DNA from: Bryopsis sp. KO-2023
Lineage: Eukaryota > Chlorophyta > Ulvophyceae > Bryopsidales > Bryopsidaceae
NCBI GenBank assembly: GCA_030272585.1
Contig: BSYQ01000010.1
Span: 1,860,001 to 1,924,000, forward strand
Direction of reading: 5' to 3'
DNA length: 64,000 bases
A program made the position numbers and the translations under genes. Each line of letters begins with the position of its first letter. Position 1 is the stretch's first letter. The notes below the pieces were generated by a model that worked only from the letters and a program-made list of their open reading frames with translations, did no database searches and was not told the origin of the DNA. This document shows positions 37,901 to 48,246 of this stretch, in pieces.

Positions 37901-39145
37901 TTACACACCACACCACAGCATAAAATTCCCACACTTTCCTTTGCTACATGACTGAAAATAAACTCTAAAATGTCAACTGCAGCATCGCGATGTGTGTGTT
38001 TTTTTTCTCCTCTTTCACCCTGAAATATATATCTTCTTGAAAATGCAAAACCAAAACCAAATTTCAGCAAGGCTTACTTGTATTGCGACATCCGATCTTC
38101 TAATTGCTTGGTCTGGAACGAACTGTCGAGTCGATGGGCGTATGCATATTCCACCTGCTGCAGCTGATTGTTCAACAAAGCAACAGCACTTCCGCTTTCC
38201 TTTGTCTGAGTCGAACTGGAATTTTTCCCAGCACCATTTTTCCCAGAGGGCCCTCCAAAATGCTTCAGGATTTGGAAAACCGCCGGCAAAAAACAGGGCC
38301 CCTCGTTTCCTGTTACAAAAATAAAAATTACGAGCATGGAAAAAAACTCAACTACGGAAAGAGCTTTGCAATGGCTGTTTAAAAGAATTAAGAAAATCGA
38401 AACAACAATTGCTGGTTGGTTTGCATGTCTGTTTCAAGTTTCCATCGGGCTGCTCAATGTGCAGGTCTTTTTTTTTTCTTCATCATTATTCACATTATTT
38501 AATTTTCAGTCCAGGATTCGGAGTAAAAAAAAAATCCTAATCCAAAGTTTCAATCCAACTTTTGGACGTCTTTTCCACCCTAACCGTCAATAGACGTCAT
38601 TTTCTTCTGCGACTTCTTGCTGAAGTCAATCGTCACTAAAAAAAAATAGCGCCTGGGCACCTTTCTGAGCCTCCATGGCTTCGTTCAACAACCCCCATGT
38701 TGGGGAGTCCGAAGAAATCCCCAGCAGCGTCAACATTTCCTCACGCGAAAATGCCTCGCAGGGGGCTCCACTCTCCGGCTGAAATATCGACAAGGAGTAG
38801 CGGTGACCAGCGAATTCCAGATATTCTGCGATGGCGCAGTTCAATGCTTTCGTGGCGGAGTCCTGCTTTTTCTGGCGACCCTTGTGGAGACCGACATCAT
38901 ATCGATGCTGCAGCTGCCCCAGCAACTGCGACCGAAGCTGAGTCTGAACGCACACCACCAAAAAGCCTCAAGACTTCCCACCCCATCGCCTGAGATCCCA
39001 CGCAGGCATTGGCCAGCTTCACGTTAACGGGGCTCGCCTTCAGGACGTTGACGACTCCCGTGTTTTTCAGCTGCGCGTACAGTTTCTCCCGGAGCTCTTC
39101 GGGATCCATCGAGTTGTCAGAAGGGGTCGATACACCTGCACTCAT
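31960..39145 (-). CDS. OFD1: OFD1-like centriole/cilium protein
   Basis: Seventeen exons by hand: 39038-39145, 38661-38943, 38078-38309, 37850-37892, 37597-37707, 37197-37366, 36857-36939, 36677-36767, 36089-36335, 35534-35742, 35271-35345, 34944-35121, 34279-34641, about 33787-34020, 33462-33540, 32316-33186, 31960-32107. Some middle boundaries are approximate. The N-terminus matches OFD1: EELREKLYAQLKNTG, then exon 2 TQLRSQLL, then a LisH-type stretch (YSLSIFQPESG) and a helix with REEMLTLLG. Exons 3-13 encode long heptad-rich coiled coil dense in Glu, Lys, Arg and Gln. The C-terminus is acidic and disordered. Known role: distal centriole component that controls centriole length and ciliogenesis. 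Inferred: the organism builds cilia. The intron after codon 36 appears to use a GC donor. Confidence 0.82.
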
Positions 39146-39347
39146 GTTTCTCGAATCCCGATCCCATCCAACAGCCAGTCCCAAACCTAACCGACAAGAG
39201 CGACTCCTTCGACACCCTCCTTGTGCTCCGGAAAGACAGAAACGCCAGCTATTACTGATTGCAAACCGTACGACAATCCACCCAGCTCCTGTTTCTGTGT
39301 TTCTGCCCCAACGCGCGCGTTGAGAAACGGAAAGGAAGTTCGACGAA
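39146..39347. promoter_or_regulatory. Bidirectional promoter region (OFD1-like / S1-domain gene)
   Basis: Only 202 bp separate the two divergent start codons. The segment is of mixed composition without the long homopolymer runs found elsewhere. No TATA box is evident at a fixed distance. Confidence 0.7.
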
Positions 39348-40454
39348 ATGGCGTCGATTGTGACGGGCACCGGGAGGTGCTTAGGGAGATTGGCGCAGTC
39401 GCTGAGCTTTCGCGAACTCGTACCAGCAGCGCTGTTTCGTCAAGACTTCTCCCTGCGTAATCTATCGTCAGAAACTGAGTCCACTGGGGCCGAGGCTGGA
39501 GCATCACCCCATGCACAAACTGTGCCGAATTTAGAACAAGAAAAAGCCGGGGAAGCGAATCTCGGGAGCGTAGAGGCGGACGTTGCACAATTACCTGAAA
39601 CTGCAGTCCCTGCAGGAGGGTCCGGTGGGGTTGCCCCAGATCCAAATGTTGGAGGATTATCGGCACTGGGTACAAATCCAGCAGGTGGAGAGGAGGGGAT
39701 GAAAGCGGAAGAGCCCACCCTTGCAGACCCATCGAATCCAGCACCTGAAGGGCAGGAGGTGAAACCTGTCGTTGCAGTTCCATTGACTCCGAAGGCCCCC
39801 CCTCCCCCAGAGTACGAGGGGGAGTCCCTGGTGATGCGGGAAATTCGATTGCACAACTCCAGCATGTGGGGTTTGAAAGGGCAGATCATTTCCGGGGAAA
39901 TTATCGCTGTGGGGAGAGACTACGTGGTGGTGGACCTGGGGTTCAAATCCCTCAGCAGGTTTTTCAAAAAGGAGCTGAGCACCACTCAGATTTACGCCAC
40001 GACGAAGGAGCACAAGATCAAAAGGAGGCAGGGGGTGTTTTTCGTGGGGGATAGGTTGCAATTCCGGATCGATGAGGTGGAGAGTCCGTACGGGGATATG
40101 TCCCTCACCACCCACAAGCTGCACGACACCATTCAGAAAGACCTGGTCTGGAAAGACCTCGTGGAAGCTTTTGAGCACAATATCCCCATACAAGGACGAG
40201 TTTTGAACACGGTGGACAGGGGCTATGCGGTGGGGGTGGGTGGGTTTGTGTGTTTTTGCCCCCTCAACCTCATCCAACCGTCGTCTGCGAACAAGATCGG
40301 AGTGTTGCAGATGTTCAAGATTGCCAAAATGGCTGGTGTGGGTGAGAGGCGGTCCATGTTGGTGATGGAATGGAGGAAGGATGCCCGGCCCACTTTGATG
40401 AAACGCAACAGGATGAGTAATTTTGGAGGCAGTGGGGGCAACAGTTGGGTTTGA
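39348..40454 (+). CDS. S1-domain protein, probably mitochondrial ribosomal S1-type
   Basis: Single uninterrupted frame of 368 aa. Residues 1-35 are basic and hydroxylated without acids (MASIVTGTGRCLGRLAQSL...), like a mitochondrial presequence; cleavage near FSLRNLSS is plausible. Residues about 40-150 are Pro/Gly/Glu-rich linker. From about 175 there are two S1-like beta-barrels: GQIISGEIIAVGRDYVVVDLG with VGDRLQFRIDEVE, then IQGRVLNTVDRGYAVGVGG with CPLNLI. The C-terminus is basic. Known of the fold: RNA binding in ribosomal protein S1 and relatives. Inferred: mitoribosomal bS1m-like protein; a plastid S1 or another RNA-binding protein is possible. It has no introns, unlike most neighbours. 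The start ATG is the first in frame. Confidence 0.8.
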   Translation: MASIVTGTGRCLGRLAQSLSFRELVPAALFRQDFSLRNLSSETESTGAEAGASPHAQTVPNLEQEKAGEANLGSVEADVAQLPETAVPAGGSGGVAPDPNVGGLSALGTNPAGGEEGMKAEEPTLADPSNPAPEGQEVKPVVAVPLTPKAPPPPEYEGESLVMREIRLHNSSMWGLKGQIISGEIIAVGRDYVVVDLGFKSLSRFFKKELSTTQIYATTKEHKIKRRQGVFFVGDRLQFRIDEVESPYGDMSLTTHKLHDTIQKDLVWKDLVEAFEHNIPIQGRVLNTVDRGYAVGVGGFVCFCPLNLIQPSSANKIGVLQMFKIAKMAGVGERRSMLVMEWRKDARPTLMKRNRMSNFGGSGGNSWV

Positions 40455-41175
40455 AAAAAAAGGCTGTACTCTGTCTCGCTAGTCAGGAAAAAAGAAGGGG
40501 GGGGGGCAAAAAGGGGCGAGTCCCCCTTACTTTGCCCCACCCACCCACCACCCCTTCGCTTTAAAAATTCATCCGGAAAATCGTAGCGTTGGAAAACATT
40601 GGAGGATCAGATTTCTTTTTTTTTTTTTTTTTTTTGTGCCGGGGGGGGGGGGGGTTGAAGAAAAGAGATACTTTGCCTGTTGGCTTGGAAAATCATGGCA
40701 GTCAATGGTGATTGAGTTGAGGTCGTGATGTCCGGATCGCTCAAATGCATTTCATATATATGCAAATATGAAAAATCAAGCGGAGGGTGTGAGGACCTAA
40801 AGTGTATCGATCTTGATGGAAAAATCGGTATTAAAAAAATGCATAGGCATGCAACTGAGCAAGGGATTGCTCTGACCGCAGCAACTATTCAGTTCACCCT
40901 GGTGGAAATTCATTTTCAAGGAGATATTGAGTGGATCGATGTGATGGGTGGCTGAATCCTCTCAGCATCAGCATCAGCATCATTCTTTTTCAGCCCGTCT
41001 TTTTTTCTCCCCACCCACGATCTCCATCCAAAAACCGTATTTGCAAATGGACGCACTCCGAATGTAACAAAATCGAAAAAAAATTTGAAAAACTGCATGC
41101 ATTTGAGGGGAAATCCCAAAAACTGTGCGTGGGTCGGTGCGACGGTTTGAAGTGGGTAGGCTGAAGGGGAAAATG
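40455..41175. other. Convergent intergenic region
   Basis: Between the S1-domain gene (+) and the thioredoxin-like gene (-). It carries a T run (about 40617-40635) followed by a G run (40641-40654), again on the sense strand of the upstream gene, and a (GCATCA)n-like patch at about 40963-40981. No gene recognised. Confidence 0.5.
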
Positions 41176-42799
41176 CTAGTCACTGTGCAGCCACATCCTG
41201 TCTTTCAATTTCTCCATTTCTGCTCCGAAAACTTCGTCCACTCTGGCACCGTTTTTGTAGAACGTGAATGTTGGTGTGTATTCGACATGCTGGGCCAAAA
41301 AAACAGACACACCACAAAAATTTTGATATCACTGAGTGAATTGGTAATTTTCCCGCTACTTCATGCAAAATGTTGGCCAAGGTCCATCCTTGTAACGCCT
41401 GTTTAGGAAATAGTTCGCTGCACACAAAAACCTTTCTTTCAAATTAAAAGAAATGTTAACCCTTTCAAATCAAAGGATTTAATATGAAAGGGTTCTTTTT
41501 CTCTGCACCGAGTGGTCTAGCATTGTCAGGGGGGGGGGGGGTGATTTCTGCAGGGCCTACCTCTGAATAAAAGGTGTGGGTTTTTGGTGGGGTGCCAAAG
41601 CCCTCAAAACTGGTCCAGGGCGACTAAGTTTGGTGTAGCAGTTTCTGTTAAAATTGCATTCATATAGTCGAGGATAACAATGAGGGAAAGGAGAGAAAAT
41701 TCATCATATTGGGGTACCAGGCTTCTCCACCCAAAACAAAAACATTTGAAAAAATCGCCAAACCTTTGCTTCATCTTTCATGTAGTCGATTTGGGCCACG
41801 GCATATCTCAGCCCAGGGAACTGAAAAAGCACAATGTCTCTATGTCAGTCAAATCTTTCCTTTCGATACAACCACAAAATAGACCCCACTTTATGCAGAG
41901 ATCAACTTATTATAATACCAGAGATTTCACCTCGCCTTCAGCATTTTACTTTGGGGAAGAAAATGCTGACCAGCACCTCACACCCCTCAAACGCTCATGA
42001 CCTTTCGAGGCCCCCTCACCCCCCCTTTTCTTGAAAAAAATGAAGAAGGGGGGGGAGATATTCTCTTTCTATTTTTAGTGTAAACAGATTCATAAGATTC
42101 CCCATTTTTTCTTAAACATCGTCAGGTTCTTCGTTCACTCGATTATCCCCAAATAACTGCATTTTCAGTTGCCAAAGATGTTTTTCCTCCCTACTTGTTG
42201 AGTGAGTCGCAAAAATTGAGGAAAAACCTCTCGGCAGTGGTGACACCAGGATGCCCCAAATTTCACGAGGGCTACATCCCCCCCTTCTCCATGGTGTTTT
42301 TTTTCCTCATCGCCACTCCATTTCGCCAATCGAAATCCCCTCACTTCCTCGTCCGTTCTCAGACCAGAAATGCTGGGGGTGATTTGCCCAGAACGATGCG
42401 AAGCCTCGGGCGAGGACGAAAAATTGTTCTGCATGCATGCAAACACAAGCAATCCTGTCACCAAAAAAAAATCGATTCGAAAAATTGTCTGTAATGCTTT
42501 ATTTGTCAGAGCATTTTTCTGCAAAGAAATAGAAAAAATACAGTTCCTGAACATGGGGTTTCCTTAGGATGGTTATGTAAAGGGGGAAGAAAAATCTGTA
42601 TCGATATCTCACTGAAGGGGCATCTGAACTTGCCATAGGGCTTGTTCTGATCGAAAATGAGGATTCCGCCACTTTGCTGTTGCTTGCAGCGTCTCCAGGA
42701 AATTTGATGGGGGCTTTTTTCAACACCTTTGTATCAATCCCGTGACGTAATCTTGACAATCTTGTCAAGGAACAGTCAAATAAACTTACGGAACGGCAT
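41176..42799 (-). CDS. Thioredoxin-like 3-3 family protein
   Basis: Exons 42790-42799, 42195-42454, 41764-41820, 41176-41289; phases close to give 146 aa. Active site WCHHC lies in VALVKFGASWCHHC, and the cis-proline loop is YTPTFTFYKNG. The ending VDEVFGAEMEKL..RMWLHSD matches the plant thioredoxin-like 3-3 ending (FGA...L.DRLWLHS). Known of the family: single thioredoxin domain proteins of plants and algae with an unusual WCxxC; the target is not well defined. The first exon carries only 10 coding bases (Met-Pro-Phe plus one base). A 64-bp exon-like segment (42613-42676) with good splice sites lies in intron 1 but would break the frame. It diverges from the BUD20 homologue with 92 bp between start codons. 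Confidence 0.85.
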
Positions 42800-42891
42800 T
42801 TTTTTTCCCTTTCTTTGTCAGGGACCCGCCACAGAGAGGAGGGTTGGTTTGCTGTGGTTGATTCGTTTGCACACACACCCACCCCAGAAAA
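42800..42891. promoter_or_regulatory. Very short bidirectional promoter (thioredoxin-like / BUD20)
   Basis: 92 bp between two divergent ATGs. Both leaders must lie within or overlap this segment, unless transcripts start inside the opposite gene. Confidence 0.65.
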
Positions 42892-43943
42892 ATGCCGAAA
42901 CCGAAGAACAAACAGAAAAGGCGGCGTGAATTCGAACTCAGGCACGTGGATCAGCTGTGGAGGGACGTCAGGAGGCCGAAGGAGGAAGTGTGCGATGGAG
43001 TGAAGGGGCCTGTCGGCACAACAGACAAGTGAGTTGAATTAAATCAAGGGTTAAAAAATATAAAAATTGGGATTTTGCTTCCATGTTAACTTTTTTTTTC
43101 CCTTGATTTAATTCATTCATGGAAGCAAAATCCCAACATACTGAAATCTAAACATGATGCTTTATTTTTATTTTTTTGTCGTTCGAATGCATTTTGAATG
43201 GAAATGAGTGATATGAGCTCTGTGCCACTTTTTGCTATGGGGTGTTCTTGATGTGTTTTGAATTTATTTATTTTTGATGATTAATGAAAGGGTGGAGATG
43301 GATGAGGATATTCCAGGCAGAGGGAAGCATTATTGCGTGCCATGCAGGTATTGTTTTTATTTTTCATTTTTATTTTTTGAAATAAACCAAACCAAGTTCA
43401 TCAGCAAACCAATTTCAGGGGCAAAGGACTGTACAAAAGATGGGGAAGAAAAAAAAGTGAAACTGAAACAATAATAATATTTATTTTTTTATTTTTTTTT
43501 GAGAAATATGAATGAATGTTTGATTCACATCTGTCGAACTGATCGATCAAGAAAGGCAATGATGGTTCTTTGTTTTTTTTTCGAAGAAGAAAAAATGGAT
43601 CTTCCTTTTTTTTTTTTGGTTTCAACTGATCGGTCTTTTCAAAGAGGGTATCACAGATGGTAGCATCGATTTTTTTGCCACAGGCGGCCTCCTCCCTTTT
43701 TTAGGATTGACCCTGAGAGCATCGGTTTTTTTTCTCATTTTTATCTCCTTTTTTCTTGTTTGCAGTCGGTATTTCATAACGGGGGCTTCTTTGGTCAAAC
43801 ACGAGAAAAGCAAGCCACACAAGAAACTGGTAAAGCTGTTGGCAAATGCAATGAGGCCTCATGACCAAAGGGCAGCCGAACAAGCCGGAGGCATGGGAAA
43901 ACCGGACAACGGAATTTCAGCAAGGATGCCCGTGGATTCATGA
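42892..43943 (+). CDS. BUD20/ZNF593-type zinc-finger ribosome biogenesis factor
   Basis: Exons 42892-43028, 43291-43347, 43766-43943; phases close to 123 aa. The N-terminus is Lys/Arg-rich (MPKPKNKQKRRREFELRH), typical of nucleolar factors. An acidic patch (MDEDIPG) and GKHYCVPCSRYF come next, then a C2H2 finger with Cys-x2-Cys and His-x5-His ending in KPHKK; AEQAGGMG matches the ZNF593 tail. The second intron falls right after the second zinc Cys codon. Known role: shuttling factor that rides pre-60S ribosomes from nucleus to cytoplasm. Length is as usual for the family (about 120-170 aa). Confidence 0.92.
43036..43136. repeat. Two interleaved inverted repeats in BUD20 intron 1
   Basis: Arm A 43036-43050 pairs with 43100-43114 (15 bp perfect, GAATTAAATCAAGGG). 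Arm B 43067-43085 pairs with 43118-43136 (19 bp perfect). The order is A, B, A', B', so the two stems cannot form at once without a knot. Confidence 0.9.
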
Positions 43944-44426
43944 TCCTCAATGGATATTGTTTTGCTTTAGCTTTCTTTTGCTTCGGTTTTATCGGTTTTA
44001 TCGTTGGTTCGATCGAATCAATAGGGATTTTTGAAAATGGGGCATGCTACGGAAAGTGGTCGCAGGTTGATGCAATCTCTGTAATGGAATTCATATTCAC
44101 ATATATATAACCCACATGTGTCGATGCTGCTGTCCTCTCGACTTGTGAAAAATCGTATTAGGGCTAAAACGGTGGAGATTCCACAAAAACACTGGGGGAA
44201 GTTTCCCAGGGTGTGTTTATGTCAGACAGAGTGCAACCAGTGTTCAAGTCAGACTCTCCCACCAGCAATCCCTGGAGAGCACCCATTCGCAATTTGAAAC
44301 CCAGGCAAACAAGTCAGAACCTCAATAGGATCCATGCATCTCAACCCGCCCCCCTTCCCTAAGAAAAAAGAAAAAGATCCTTTTTCACAAATGCAGGCAG
44401 CATTTGTGTTTTCATTTGGGTATGCA
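43944..44426. other. Convergent intergenic region
   Basis: 483 bp between the BUD20 (+) and EIPR1 (-) stop codons. It has mixed composition and no recognised gene or repeat. Confidence 0.5.
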
Positions 44427-47400
44427 TCAAATCAGAATCTTGTACTTTACATCGGATGGGACTTTGTTCACAACGATTCGACCATCATAGGAAAGCGATG
44501 CGACGGTCCATGGATCCACTTCGCTCCATGCTAACCCATAAACGCTATCCTCATGATCGTCATAATCGTGAATTCGCCCTTCCATTGGGCCACTGCAGAA
44601 ACAAAATGAAAAAAAATCCAACATGGTAAACAATTCTTTTACCAAAAAGAGTGATTTCTTTAACGCATTTTTTTTTGGGGGGGGGGGAGGGGGAAGAGGG
44701 GATGACAGCACATATCAAATTCAAGAATCCAGCCACCGCCCCCTCCCCAAAAAATGCATCAAAGATATCGCTCCCTTTCAAGAACAACAAAAACACAACA
44801 TACAAAAAATTGAATCAAAGCTGAAAATCGCACGAAAGATTTCATTTTTTATTTTATTTTTTGGATTTTTCTCACTTCATGTATTTATTAAAAAAAAAAG
44901 GCTTTTTTTATAATAATGCCTCATTGATCCATTACCTTGAGGGGGAAGTTGGGGAGTTTTCTGGGGAGGTGCCCAAGGGCGTATTGGACCATAAAACCAC
45001 CAGAGAATCGCTGGAGGAAGACAAAAGCATTTCTGGATGGAAGGGGTTGTAACAGCAGTTCCATATCCAATGTGAATGGCCCGTCAGTGTAAGCATCGGC
45101 TCACCCAAATTCCTGCACCAGCAGCATCAAGAGTTGTTAAGAAAGCCCCGCACAACTACTGTCGTTAAAAAGTCAGACAAAAAGAAGGATTCCACTTCAT
45201 AAATTCTGCTTCGCTGAATTTTTTTGGGGGGGTTCTGGGAAGGGCAATTTTTTGCAGGATTGGATATTTCTCATCGACATAGAGCAACGACTGATCAACC
45301 GTGCGAAATTTGTCTCAAACTCAATCCAATTCCACTCCAAAAACCACACAAATAAAAAAACAGCCCCCCCCCCCCAAACTCAAACCTTGAATCCCATTGC
45401 TTGACAGCACAATCGTCCCCACAAGTCAGCAAAGTTCCGCCTCCATTGGGGGAAATATCAACATCTCTGACTGGCATTTCGTGTGCTCCTTGGACATCCC
45501 CAGCTTTTTCCATGGACCTCAGATCCCAAATCGTGAATCCGTTTCCCCCTGCCGTGCACAGAGTGTTGATGTCTGACCTGGACCAAGTTCCGCTCCACAG
45601 TTGCTGGAGGTCCCCAGCTGAAGCTGATGATTTTCTCTGAAAGCGGGACATCCCATGAAACATAGGTGTCACAAGTTGGCAAAAAGAAAAATGCAGGTGA
45701 TGGTCTGACAGGAGTCGATTTTCTTTCTGGGTTTCGGATATGTTTCTGTTTGATTCGTTTTTTATCTATCTTAGTTTGTGAATTTTGGGGGGCAGAAAAT
45801 TCTTATTTGACAAAGCAAACACTACATATTATATTTCAGTAAATGTTCATATCCATGTGTGAAAAGAAAAGAGTGTTGAAAACTGTTTAACACTCTGTCT
45901 TATGTTTACTCTTCAAAATTATATCACAGTTATTTGTTTTGCATCGTTTCGTTTTTTAATTCATTTCATTTCATTTCCTTTTTTTTTTTCAAAGGGGTGG
46001 GGATGGGGTTCTGATTTTTTTTATTATTTTTGTGAAGCTGACCTCAATAGCTCCATTGCCCACATCCCAGCAACTTAAATTTCCTTCATCGACAGATACC
46101 ACCTTTGAGTCATCATCCTTGTGCCAAAGTACCCTTTTTGACAAAGGCAAAAAAAAGTCCAAGATAACTAAAAGAATAATCTTACTCATCGCTCAGGAAA
46201 TATAAATGTGAATAAATAAATATATATAGATATATAGTGATATTTTCTTCATTTAACCATCGAATTTTGGGGATTAAAAAAACCACACAGAGAACAGGAA
46301 AAAGTTAGAAAAACCACAGGAAATTTTGCCTTGATTTTTGAGCTCTTGCGTTTGGATCTGGAGAAATTATGCTATATTTCAAAAGTACTGTTTTTAGAAA
46401 AAAGAATTATTCAGCAAATTCAGAACGGTTTGAAATGCTTTTTTTTTAAGTTAAATGGCTACCTGTTGGCATCGATAAAACGGAGCTCGCACAAACAGAG
46501 TTTTTATTTACTTTTATCCTTAATATTGTTATTTATTCACTTTTTTTCCTTCTTTTTTTAGGGGGGGGAAGATATTGTAAACAAAGAGTCCATGCTGCAG
46601 CGATATTTTCTTCCCCTGGCAGTGCAAAACATAGCAATCACCTCCTAATTCTTGACTCGAAGCCTTCCAATTCTCCGTTGCTGTGTAAATCCCTGGACCC
46701 ATGCTCCGAGCTCCACAGCGTCACTCCATAAGCCCCATCTAACATTCCAGGAAAAACAAAAAAGAGAAAATCAAAAATCAACAAAATACACTGTTTTCTT
46801 GAGAAAATAGGTGATTCCCCCCCCCCCCCCCAAAAAAAAAGGAGCCCAAGACCACAAAATGAAATTGAATCAGACAGCGAATAAGTAAACAAATAAATAA
46901 ATAAATAAATAAATTAATATATATATATATATGTTTCTTTTTTATGGACCTCACACACCTTTGTTGTGGACTGTGAAAAACATTTCAGGTTTCGAAGGGT
47001 GCGGGGCTACATCCCAGACCTCGTTTGGATGGACGAAAGCATCGACAGTTTGAATGGACTCTGAACTTGGATCGTATTCCACCAAGCGGACCTAAACCAG
47101 AAAAAAACACACCCACACTCAAGCAAAATGCCTGAACAAAACAAAAATTGAAAAGCTATTCTGGAAACGAAGTGCTGTCGGTATATTCAAGATTCGAACA
47201 ATCCTAAGTTTATACGATTTTGTGGGGATGCCATTTTTTTCGATCAGAATCTTTCTGATCAAAATTTTACTGGGTTGCTGGGGCATGTCAGCCTAACATT
47301 CTGAACAGCATTTTTTCAGCATTTTTTAGGGGGAACAGTGTGTGTGGGGGGGAAATCATTGTGAGAATTGCATGCAGCTTTTGGAATGGATCGATTTTCG

Positions 47401-47544
47401 ATCGATTTTCGGGAAGCCCACCTCGTTTTCCTCACGCAGACTGTTGGTTGCGACGTACCACTGCGACTTTTCCTTCTCTGCGATCTGTGGCCTCAAAACT
47501 CGAGCTTGGTATTTCAACCCGAGCGTCACCGAGGGCAACGACAT
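44427..47544 (-). CDS. EIPR1: EIPR1/TSSC1-type WD40 protein
   Basis: Seven exons: 47422-47544, 46959-47091, 46642-46738, 46043-46133, 45386-45636, 44936-45112, 44427-44592. All phases close to 345 aa; human EIPR1 is about 387. It begins [22 protein letters not shown] as in the family. WD repeats follow: [53 protein letters not shown] and [20 protein letters not shown]. The ending is diagnostic: [15 protein letters not shown] then [20 protein letters not shown]. Known role: partner of the EARP and GARP tethering complexes in endosome recycling and vesicle traffic. The inter-repeat loop ([11 protein letters not shown]) is Ser/Pro-rich. Confidence 0.93.
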
Positions 47545-48246
47545 CCCTCCAATTAAAAATTCGACGGATTTTTAAAAGGGGGCCCTCTGATTGCTGATCT
47601 TTGGGCAACTGACGGTGGGAAGTTCAGGAACGCCACTGCTTGGGAGGCCTGAAAGATGCGTTCATTGGTTGATTGGATTGGGCTCTGTGCGACTGGGGAA
47701 AGCGTCTGCTGGCGTTGGGAGGAAGAAAGAAACGCTTGCTCACCAAACGCCAGCATCAGCCATTTATCTAACGCTCTTACATACACAGTTTCTTGAGGTT
47801 TTGGGGGAATCCAGAGTCTTGTTTTTTTTTTGTTTTTTTTTCGGGGGGGAGGGGGCAGTAACATATTTTGTGATTTTGATTGGGCAAGCACGAGACAATC
47901 TATCAGTACCTTTCAAGAAAACCACCTGGGAATTTGTGCCTTTCAAACAAAAACCAACAGGAAATTTGCGCGTGGCATCCTTTCAGAGGGATTCACAACT
48001 CGAAAGCATTTCCTTGTGTGAATTCGGCATTATGTGTATAAACATCTCTACATCCCTGCGTTTGAAATGTGCCCATATTCCCAACACCAACCTTCCGAAC
48101 CTCTCGTCCCAAATCTTGAATGAAAAATATAAAAATAGAAACCCCAATCAGCCCCGAAACTATCTATTATCGCATATGCAATGAAATCCCCAGCCCCAGA
48201 CGCATTCACATGCACATCCACATGCACAGAAATATATCAAACAAAA
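47545..48246. other. Intergenic, promoter side of EIPR1
   Basis: Between two minus-strand genes. It includes a T/G run at about 47821-47860. No frame with recognised content. Confidence 0.5.

Noticed and set aside
39657..40277. 206-codon minus-strand frame across the S1-domain gene
   Set aside because: Antisense shadow; the + strand frame carries the S1 motifs and the presequence.
42613..42676. Constitutive exon 2 of the thioredoxin-like gene
   Set aside because: The reading looks attractive, but 64 bp breaks the frame between exon 1 and the WCHHC exon, which join in phase without it.
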